A stretch of 5,619 bases of DNA, taken from positions 1-5,619 of the forward strand of contig CACXHA010000065.1 of assembly GCA_902767385.1 (NCBI GenBank), read 5' to 3'. Below the pieces are notes generated by a model, which searched no databases, had not been told where the DNA came from, and was given only the letters and a program-made list of their open reading frames with translations. The position numbers were made by a program, and so were the translations under genes. Positions within the stretch are counted from its first letter, which is position 1, and each line of letters opens with the position of its first letter. Below, piece by piece: positions 1 through 4,708 of this stretch. Source of the DNA: an uncultured Elusimicrobium sp. (lineage in GTDB: Bacteria > Elusimicrobiota > Elusimicrobia > Elusimicrobiales > Elusimicrobiaceae).

Positions 1-66
1 CGCAGATGGTAGCGCGCACGGTTCGGGACCGTGAGGTCGCTGGTTCAAATCCAGTCGCCCCGACCA
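1..66 (+). tRNA. tRNA-Pro (anticodon CGG), 5' end cut by window start
   Basis: The window opens inside the D arm. Visible parts are the 3' strand of the D stem (12-15), a 5-bp anticodon stem (17-21 with 29-33), and a 7-nt loop TTCGGGA (22-28) with anticodon CGG at 24-26. G at 27 (tRNA position 37) fits proline tRNAs, where this base is normally m1G. The T stem is 39-43 with 51-55, including one G-U pair, around the loop TTCAAAT (44-50). The acceptor 3' strand CGCCCCG is 56-62, the discriminator is A63, and CCA is encoded at 64-66. The 5' acceptor strand lies outside the window, so that pairing cannot be checked. The tRNA reads proline codon CCG. Its 3' end from the T loop onward is duplicated about 221 bp downstream. 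Confidence 0.95.
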
Positions 67-105
67 TTTAAAACAGAAAACCGTCTTTGGACGGTTTTTT
101 GTTTT
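46..105 (+). repeat. Direct repeat copy 1: tRNA-Pro 3' end plus terminator
   Basis: This 60-nt segment begins at the third base of the tRNA T loop (C46) and runs through the CCA and the whole terminator. It matches 267-327 at every position except for one extra A in the terminator loop of copy 2. Copy 1 is the one that belongs to the intact tRNA. Repeats starting in the T loop and running past the tRNA 3' end are typical attachment sites (att) of tyrosine-recombinase elements. No integrase gene is visible in the window, so calling this an att site is inference. Confidence 0.9.
77..105 (+). terminator. Rho-independent terminator of the tRNA-Pro gene
   Basis: A 9-bp stem AAAACCGTC (77-85) with GACGGTTTT (90-98) around the loop TTTG is followed by TTTTGTTTT-type T-rich sequence. 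It starts 11 nt after the CCA, the position expected for a terminator of a single or last tRNA gene. An almost identical copy lies at 298-327. Confidence 0.85.
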
Positions 106-266
106 ATTAAACGGTGGCGAAGCAGGCAAACTGCTTTGCCTGCGCCGGGATTTGAAGCCTGCAGCGATGTTTTTGTTTGAGTGAGAGCCGCACCGGCGAA
201 GCACGAAAGGCAAAAACCGCGAGGGCCGGCCTGAAGGAAAATTCCGTCAGGAATTTTACCGGAAGG
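106..266. other. 161-bp non-coding structured segment between the tRNA-end repeats
   Basis: The only open frame here runs on the minus strand across the segment and both repeats, and it would read through the antisense of the tRNA and terminators. It has a TTG start, no ribosome binding site and no recognisable domain, so I do not call it a gene. What is visible is secondary structure: a hairpin at 116-146, possible long-range pairing of CCGGC (193-197) with GCCGG (225-229), the 8-bp palindrome GGCCGGCC at 224-231, and an extended hairpin at 229-267 that ends on the first base of repeat copy 2. It could be a decayed integrated element, a small non-autonomous structured repeat, or an uncharacterised RNA. 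The sequence alone does not decide between these. Confidence 0.55.
116..146 (+). other. Hairpin in the inter-repeat segment
   Basis: A perfect 9-bp stem, GCAGGCAAA (122-130) with TTTGCCTGC (135-143), closes a 4-nt loop CTGC. GGC (116-118) and GCC (144-146) can add three pairs below a 3-nt bulge GAA. No T-tract follows, so it does not look like a terminator. Confidence 0.7.
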
Positions 267-267
267 C
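229..267 (+). other. Extended hairpin abutting repeat copy 2
   Basis: The core stem is AAAATTCC (238-245) with GGAATTTT (250-257) around the loop GTCA. It extends through GG (236-237) with CC (259-260), skipping A258, then a 3x3 internal loop GAA/GGA, then GCCT (229-232) with AGGC (264-267). The lower strand ends exactly where repeat copy 2 begins (C267). The purine-rich internal loop could form tandem G-A pairs if transcribed; that is inference. Confidence 0.65.
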
Positions 268-327
268 AAATCCAGTCGCCCCGACCATTTAAAACAGAAA
301 ACCGTCTTATGGACGGTTTTTTGTTTT
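267..327 (+). repeat. Direct repeat copy 2: displaced tRNA-Pro 3' end plus terminator
   Basis: This 61-nt copy of 46-105 has one extra A at about 309. It contains the last 21 nt of the tRNA, including CGCCCCG, A and CCA, and then the terminator. The sequence just upstream (GGAAGG) bears no resemblance to a T stem, so this is not a second tRNA gene but a transplanted 3' end. It is the candidate distal attachment site (attR-like) or the terminal part of a small element. Confidence 0.9.
298..327. terminator. Second copy of the tRNA terminator, possibly bidirectional
   Basis: The stem AAAACCGTC (298-306) with GACGGTTTT (312-320) has loop TTATG and is followed by TTGTTTT on the plus strand. On the minus strand the same stem is followed by a T-rich run interrupted by CTG, so it could back up the terminator of the minus-strand gene. 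It is intact despite having no plus-strand gene immediately upstream. Confidence 0.7.
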
Positions 328-358
328 GAAAAACGCCCCAGGCTGATACCCGGGGCGT
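328..358 (-). terminator. Rho-independent terminator of the C_GCAxxG_C_C gene
   Basis: On the minus strand, ACGCCCC pairs with GGGGCGT (plus-strand positions 352-358 and 333-339), with two further G-C pairs possible inside the loop (341-342 with 349-350). It is followed by a T run that corresponds to the A tract at 329-333. It begins 4 nt after the stop codon of the minus-strand gene. Confidence 0.8.
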
Positions 359-362
359 GTGG

Positions 363-812
363 TTATTTTTCTTCTTCTAAATATTTCTCTAAAATTTCTG
401 CCGCGCACTTTACTTTGTCGGCACACGCGCGGTGCTGATAATAGGCCGCGGTCCTGGGTTCGGGTACCGGGCTTTGCGGGCCGGCAGGCAACCCTAATAA
501 TTCCCGGCAGATGATAGAGCCGTTTTCGGCCTTAAAGCGGTTGCAAACGTCTTGAATACGTGCATAAAACGCGGCTTTAGCGGCTTGGTCCGTCGGGTCT
601 TTGGGCGCGTACTTTTTAGAGAGCGCCATACACATCCCGCTTACCGCGCCGCATACTTCACGCTGCCGGCCTAATCCGCCGCCAAAACAGGCCGAAAGTG
701 CCAACGCGGTTTGTTCGTCAATTCTCATTTCGGGCGCAAACGTGCAAAATACCGCTTGCGCGCAGTTACGGCCTTTCATAAAAAGTTCTTTTGCTTGTTC
801 ACCTTTATTCAT
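363..812 (-). CDS. C_GCAxxG_C_C family cysteine-rich protein
   Basis: This 149-aa protein has no signal peptide or membrane segment and is probably cytoplasmic. Near the N terminus it has the family signature A-ELF-KGRNCAQAV (about 7-21), then a glycine patch FGGGLGRQREVCGAVSG (about 43-59). A later conserved half has C90 and the C102-RELLG motif. Nine cysteines (17, 23, 42, 54, 61, 90, 102, 130, 136) are spread along the chain. The family is widespread in anaerobes and is thought from its conserved cysteines to be redox-active or metal-binding; its reaction is unknown. Length is normal for the family. The ATG at 812 is chosen because the family starts shortly before the A-ELF motif. No clear Shine-Dalgarno sequence precedes it, and a TATCAT box lies only a few bases upstream. 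It is divergent from the Bat operon across a 106-bp gap, with its own terminator, and need not be functionally linked to it. Confidence 0.9.
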   Translation of the reverse strand: MNKGEQAKELFMKGRNCAQAVFCTFAPEMRIDEQTALALSACFGGGLGRQREVCGAVSGMCMALSKKYAPKDPTDQAAKAAFYARIQDVCNRFKAENGSIICRELLGLPAGPQSPVPEPRTAAYYQHRACADKVKCAAEILEKYLEEEK

Positions 813-858
813 AAGAATATGATAGCAAAAAACTAATTATTTTTTGTGCTTGTGCGGC

Positions 859-887
859 TTTTCATAACCTGCTAATTTATCTATAAT
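859..887 (+). promoter_or_regulatory. Sigma-70-type promoter of the Bat operon
   Basis: A perfect -10 box TATAAT (882-887) lies 17 nt downstream of TTTTCA (859-864), a 4/6 match to the -35 consensus. Transcription would start near 893-896, giving a leader of roughly 25 nt before the ATG at 919. It sits in the AT-rich gap between the divergent genes. This is the only strong promoter-like sequence I see ahead of the five-gene operon. Confidence 0.6.
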
Positions 888-889
888 AA

Positions 890-903
890 TAGGTAGCAAC
901 CTA
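890..903 (+). promoter_or_regulatory. Short inverted repeat at the predicted transcription start
   Basis: TAGGT (890-894) and ACCTA (899-903) form a perfect 5-bp inverted repeat around AGCA. It overlaps the predicted start site and lies just before the ribosome binding site AAGGGGG (908-914). It may be a small operator or 5' hairpin, but an inverted repeat this short can arise by chance. Confidence 0.25.
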
Positions 904-918
904 ATATAAGGGGGAATT

Positions 919-1902
919 ATGGAAATAGCTGCTATTAACCAACAAGTCCAACAGGAAAGTATTTTTATGCAAGATTTAAAACGTGAAATTTCTAAAGTCA
1001 TTGTAGGCCAAGAGGCACTTTTGGAAAAAATGCTGGTGGCCTTACTGGCCGACGGGCACGTGCTCATTGAAGGGGTACCCGGCCTAGCTAAAACCTTAGC
1101 GGTAAAAACCTTGGCGCAAGCCATTCACGGCGAGTTTAGCCGTATCCAATTTACGCCCGATTTACTGCCAGCCGATATTACCGGTACGCTGATTTTCAGC
1201 CCCAAAGAGGGTTCCTTCTTCCCCAAACGCGGGCCGGTGTTTGCCAACTTTGTACTGGCAGATGAAATCAACCGTTCCCCCGCCAAAGTGCAAAGCGCGC
1301 TTTTAGAAGCCATGCAAGAACGCCAAGTGACTATCGGCGATAAAACCTATCCGCTCCCTGCCCCGTTTATGGTACTGGCTACCCAAAACCCGGTGGAACA
1401 GGAAGGAACATACCCGCTGCCCGAAGCACAAGTGGACCGCTTTATGCTTAAAGTGCTTGTTTCTTACCCTTCCAAAGAAGAAGAAAAACAAATTTTAGAG
1501 CGTATGGCCAGCCACCAAAAAATTGAAGTAAAAACTTCGGTCACGCCGGAAATGATTTTAAAAGCCCGCGGCGTGGTGGATAACATTTATGTGGACGAAA
1601 AAATTAAAACCTACATTGTAAACTTGGTCTTTGCCACGCGCGACCCCAAAGCATACGGGTTAGAAAAACTTGCCTCTTTTATTGCCTACGGGGCCAGTCC
1701 GCGCGCGACGATTTTCCTCACGCAAGCCGCCAAAGCGTATGCCTTCTTAAACGGACGCGGCTACGTGACACCCGAAGACATCAAAGCCATCGGCTTAGAC
1801 GTGCTGCGCCACCGCGTGCTGCTGTCTTACGAAGCCGAAGCCGAAAATATTTCTGCCGACGAAATCGTCAAACAAATTTTTGACGCGGTAGATGTACCGT
1901 AG
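919..1902 (+). CDS. moxR: MoxR-family AAA+ ATPase
   Basis: This 327-aa cytoplasmic ATPase is complete. Walker A is GVPGLAKT (52-59) and Walker B is VLADEIN (112-118) with catalytic E116. Sensor 1 is ATQNP (154-158), the arginine-finger region is QVDRF (171-175, R174), and sensor 2 is GASPRA (258-263, R262). The C-terminal part is the helical lid domain of the family (AAA_3 plus lid). MoxR proteins are thought to act as chaperone-like ATPases on vWA-domain partners, often with metal insertion or maturation proposed. Here the partners would be the DUF58 and BatA/BatB proteins that follow. The ATG at 919 is preceded by AAGGGGG four bases upstream; a later Met at residue 17 has no such site. It is the first gene of the operon and the next gene starts 14 nt downstream. 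The symbol is a family name; an orthologue-level name is not implied. Confidence 0.96.
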   Translation: MEIAAINQQVQQESIFMQDLKREISKVIVGQEALLEKMLVALLADGHVLIEGVPGLAKTLAVKTLAQAIHGEFSRIQFTPDLLPADITGTLIFSPKEGSFFPKRGPVFANFVLADEINRSPAKVQSALLEAMQERQVTIGDKTYPLPAPFMVLATQNPVEQEGTYPLPEAQVDRFMLKVLVSYPSKEEEKQILERMASHQKIEVKTSVTPEMILKARGVVDNIYVDEKIKTYIVNLVFATRDPKAYGLEKLASFIAYGASPRATIFLTQAAKAYAFLNGRGYVTPEDIKAIGLDVLRHRVLLSYEAEAENISADEIVKQIFDAVDVP

Positions 1903-1916
1903 TTTTTGGGGGCCTT

Positions 1917-2807
1917 ATGGACACCGCGGAAATTCTTAAAAAAGTCCGCCAAATTGAAATCCAAACCAACCGGTTGGTGAGCGACACCTTTGCCGGGGAA
2001 TACTTAAGCACGTTTAAAGGGCAAGGGATTGAATTTGCCGAAGTGCGCGAGTACGTCCCGGGTGACGACGTGCGCAGCATTGACTGGAATGTAACGGCCC
2101 GGACCGGCGTCCCCTATATCAAAAAATTCAACGAAACACGTGAGCTAACGGTGTTTATCGCGTGCGATGTGTCCGGCTCGCAACAGTTCGGCTCTTTGGA
2201 TAAACTCAAACAACAAGCCGCGGCCGAACTGGCGGCCTTGTTTGCGTTTTCCGCTTTGCAAAACAATGATAAAGTGGGGCTCTTGTTATTCTCGGACCAG
2301 GTGGAACTTTTTGTGCCGCCCAAGAAAGGCAAAAAACATATCTTACGTTTAATCCGCGAACTGGTTGCCTTTGAACCCAAGCACACCAAAACTAACATCG
2401 GCTTATGCCTGGAAACCCTCTTAAAAGTGCTTAAACACCAAGCCATTGTGGTTTTGATTTCAGATTTTGTGGCCCCGGTACCCAGTTTTGAACGCGCCTT
2501 TAAATTGGCCGCCAAAAAATTTGATTTAATCCCGGTACGCGTGCAAGACCCGATGGAGCACGTGGTGCCGCACGTACCGGTATGCGTAGGCGTAACCGAC
2601 CCGGAAACCGGAGAGCAGGATGAACTTTGTTTAGCTACCGGAGAAGTGAACGCACGCCTCAAAGAATACTGGAACTGGCAAGACCACACGCTAAAACAAC
2701 TTTTTACTCCGTTTAAAATTGAGCCCATTGTGGCCGACACCACTAAACCGCTGGCCGACCCGGTGATTGCATTTTTTAGACGACGTGCACGCAAAATTAG
2801 GAAATAA
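1917..2807 (+). CDS. DUF58 domain protein (vWA-like fold)
   Basis: This 296-aa protein has no signal peptide or membrane helix and is probably cytoplasmic. Residues about 36-78 carry the DUF58 hallmark: G-GIEFAEVREYVPGDD (REYVPGDD at 44-51) followed by RSIDWN (53-58) and KKFNETREL. A vWA-like domain follows: DVSGS (84-88) supplies a DxSxS MIDAS motif, TKTNIG (157-162) is the region of the conserved Thr, and ISDF (181-184) the second-strand Asp. DUF58 proteins are almost always encoded next to MoxR ATPases and are presumed partners or substrates of them; their biochemical role is not established. The start is set by GGGGG four bases before the ATG, the same spacing as in the preceding gene. 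Length is close to that of the short, non-membrane DUF58 proteins, unlike the longer membrane-anchored ones. The C terminus is very basic (RRRARKIRK), which may promote contact with membrane or nucleic acid; that is inference. Confidence 0.94.
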   Translation: MDTAEILKKVRQIEIQTNRLVSDTFAGEYLSTFKGQGIEFAEVREYVPGDDVRSIDWNVTARTGVPYIKKFNETRELTVFIACDVSGSQQFGSLDKLKQQAAAELAALFAFSALQNNDKVGLLLFSDQVELFVPPKKGKKHILRLIRELVAFEPKHTKTNIGLCLETLLKVLKHQAIVVLISDFVAPVPSFERAFKLAAKKFDLIPVRVQDPMEHVVPHVPVCVGVTDPETGEQDELCLATGEVNARLKEYWNWQDHTLKQLFTPFKIEPIVADTTKPLADPVIAFFRRRARKIRK

Positions 2808-2809
2808 TA

Positions 2810-3715
2810 ATGAAGAAACTTATTTTATTAATCTTGACTGTTTCCCCCCTGTGGCTGCAAGCACAAACGCTTGCGGTAAGCCGCGTGCAAGCTCCGCAAG
2901 AGGTCCCCTTTGCTAAACCGTTTGAGGCAACGGTGGAACTTTCCCACCCGGACGGACAAACAGTCGTTTTGTTGCCCGATTCTGTCTCACCGGATTTTAC
3001 GGTAGTTAAAGAGGAATTACAACCCGTTTCCTCCACCACCACGCAAGCGCAGCTGACTATCTTACCCTTTACACTCCAAAAATCTACGTTCACCGCGTCC
3101 TTTGCGTTGGCAGCTAATCCGGACGTTACCGCCCCGGTGGAAATGGCGCTTACGGTAACCCCTGTCAAATTATTTAAGGACAATGATTTTAAAGAAATCC
3201 GCCCGCCGCACCGCGCGTTTGACTGGGTATTGTGGCTATGCATTTTGCTAGCCCTGGCGGCGCTAACGTGCCTAATTATTTGGTGGGTGCGTCGTATGAA
3301 AAATGACCCTGCGCGCCTACAAGCACCCGTAGATAACCGCCCGGCACACGTAATTGCGCTGAGCCAAATTGACACGCTCGTGGACAGCGGCCTGTGGGAA
3401 AACAAACAATATAAGGTGTTCTACATCACCTTAACAGATATTTTGCGCGATTACTTGCAACGCGGATTTGGCATAGACGTTTCGGCCGATACTTCTGCCG
3501 AGCTGTTGCGCCACCTTAAAACGCAACCCAATTTCCAGGCGTTTATTCAAAGTTTACGTGTGTTTTTGGCCTCCGGAGATTTGGTGAAATTTGCTAAATT
3601 TATCCCTGACGAAAAAACCCGCAACACCGATATTACCATCCTGCGGGAATTTATCACGCAGACGGCCCCACAACCGGCTCCGCAAGCACCGGCCCCGGTG
3701 GAGGTAAAACTATGA
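2810..3715 (+). CDS. BatD/DUF4381-type membrane protein with signal peptide
   Basis: This 301-aa protein has an N-terminal signal peptide: basic MKK, a hydrophobic core, and a likely cleavage after LQA at residue 18. The region about 19-137 is beta-rich by composition and should be periplasmic. A single membrane helix spans about 138-161 and ends in WWVRRMK, giving a positive-inside C-terminal half. The cytoplasmic region 176-284 resembles the DUF4381/BatD tail (KQYKVFYITLTDILRDYLQRGFGID, then ELLRHL). A Pro/Ala/Gln-rich tail (286-297) ends the protein. In MoxR-DUF58-Bat operons a protein of this design usually sits beside BatA, which supports the call more than any single motif. It is shorter than the classical, much longer BatD of Bacteroidetes. 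The ATG follows the DUF58 stop by 2 nt, with TAGGA 7 nt upstream. The stop overlaps the next start as ATGA. Family assignment is moderately sure and the function is unknown. Confidence 0.75.
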   Translation: MKKLILLILTVSPLWLQAQTLAVSRVQAPQEVPFAKPFEATVELSHPDGQTVVLLPDSVSPDFTVVKEELQPVSSTTTQAQLTILPFTLQKSTFTASFALAANPDVTAPVEMALTVTPVKLFKDNDFKEIRPPHRAFDWVLWLCILLALAALTCLIIWWVRRMKNDPARLQAPVDNRPAHVIALSQIDTLVDSGLWENKQYKVFYITLTDILRDYLQRGFGIDVSADTSAELLRHLKTQPNFQAFIQSLRVFLASGDLVKFAKFIPDEKTRNTDITILREFITQTAPQPAPQAPAPVEVKL

Positions 3716-4707
3716 GCGCATTTTTACACCATTTGGCTACGCAATATAGTTTGGGTTTTAAACACCCCTGGGCCTTGCTGCTGTTACTGCTGCCGGTAGG
3801 AATTTTGCTACTCAAATGGTTGCGCCCCGGTGCGGCGCGGCGCATTGCCTATCCACTTACGCATATCCACCTGGAGCAAGTTTCTTTGCGCTTGCTACTT
3901 ACGCGGTGGTTGCCTACGATGCTTTACACAATTGCTTTGGTATGTATGATTATAGCCATGGCACGCCCGGTAAAATTGGACCGCACCCAACTACCCCCCA
4001 CCGAAGGGGTGGATATTATTTTGCTCATGGACGCGTCAGCCTCTATGCAAGCGCAAGATTTTGAACCCAACCGCTTTGTAGCCTCGCAACTAACCGCCCA
4101 ACGCTTTGTGCAAAAACGCCCTACCGACCGCATTGGACTGGTGGTATTTGCCAAGCAAGCCATGCTGCAAGCCCCTTTAACGTTAGACCATGAGGCCTTA
4201 CAAGCCTATATTTCCAATATGTATTTGGGCATGATTGATGCCAACTATACCGCCATTGGCGACGCGCTGGGCGTGGCGGCCAACCACTTAAAAGACAGTA
4301 AAGCTAAGAGCAAGATTATCATTTTGCTCACAGACGGCGATTCCAACTACGGCACCATTGAGCCCACCTTGGCGGCCAAAGCTGCCGCCGCGTACGGCAT
4401 ACGCATCTACACCATTGGGGCGGCCAGCGCGCCGGGGCAAACGGCCTATTCCAGCCAAAAAGATGAAATCAACGAAGGACTTTTACTGGAAATTGCCCAA
4501 ACAACCGGCGGTCAATTCTACCGCGCCCAAAACGAGCACCAACTGGCTGAGATTTACGAACAAATTAACGAGCTGGAAAAAACAACCTTTACGCCCCCCT
4601 CTATTATCTACGCGCAGGACCGTTTTGCACCTTGGTTATGGGCGGCGTTGGCGGCGCTACTTGTGGCCGTTGTGCTGGAGAAACTATTTTTGCTGAGGAT
4701 TCCGTAA
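3712..4707 (+). CDS. batA: BatA-like inner-membrane vWA protein
   Basis: This 331-aa protein has the BatA/BatB plan: two N-terminal membrane helices (about 20-36 and 67-84), a vWA domain (about 100-290) and a C-terminal helix (about 307-327). The MIDAS motif is complete: DASAS (107-111), T180 in NYTAIGDAL, and D208 in LLTDGDSN. In the usual topology the vWA domain lies between the second and third helices; the arginines at the helix boundaries give only a weak orientation signal. Bat proteins have been linked to aerotolerance in Bacteroides and to envelope stress or virulence in spirochetes, but their mechanism is unresolved and no role can be deduced for this host. The start is supported by GGAGG (3700-3704) 7 nt upstream and by the ATGA overlap with the preceding stop, which indicates translational coupling. 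It is a paralogue of the next gene; both share the S-ASM-AQD--PNR stretch after the MIDAS aspartate. Confidence 0.93.
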   Translation: MSAFLHHLATQYSLGFKHPWALLLLLLPVGILLLKWLRPGAARRIAYPLTHIHLEQVSLRLLLTRWLPTMLYTIALVCMIIAMARPVKLDRTQLPPTEGVDIILLMDASASMQAQDFEPNRFVASQLTAQRFVQKRPTDRIGLVVFAKQAMLQAPLTLDHEALQAYISNMYLGMIDANYTAIGDALGVAANHLKDSKAKSKIIILLTDGDSNYGTIEPTLAAKAAAAYGIRIYTIGAASAPGQTAYSSQKDEINEGLLLEIAQTTGGQFYRAQNEHQLAEIYEQINELEKTTFTPPSIIYAQDRFAPWLWAALAALLVAVVLEKLFLLRIP

Positions 4708-4708
4708 T

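Noticed and set aside
224..231. GGCCGGCC palindrome as a protein-binding or recombination site
   Set aside because: A single 8-bp GC palindrome in a GC-rich stretch has no second copy at a meaningful place; it is noted only as part of the structured segment.
45..269. Minus-strand open frame of 74 codons over the tRNA end and the inter-repeat segment
   Set aside because: It starts at TTG without a ribosome binding site, reads antisense through the tRNA 3' end and both the first terminator and the structured segment, and shows no domain. Its openness is better explained by base composition.
267..288. Second tRNA gene at the downstream repeat
   Set aside because: Only the last 21 nt of a tRNA are present. 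The preceding bases cannot form the T-stem 5' strand, anticodon arm or acceptor partner.
967..1902. Alternative downstream start (Met17) for the MoxR gene
   Set aside because: No Shine-Dalgarno sequence precedes it, whereas the ATG at 919 has AAGGGGG at close spacing.
2114..2794. Long minus-strand open frame (226 codons) opposite the DUF58 gene
   Set aside because: It lies fully inside a gene with clear DUF58 and MIDAS motifs, has a low-complexity Ser/Thr/Lys-rich product typical of antisense reading, and has no promoter or ribosome binding site of note.
2797..3405. Minus-strand open frame (202 codons) opposite the BatD-like gene
   Set aside because: It is antisense to a well-supported gene with a signal peptide, membrane helix and coupled start and stop. 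The Ser/Cys-rich product has no recognisable domain.
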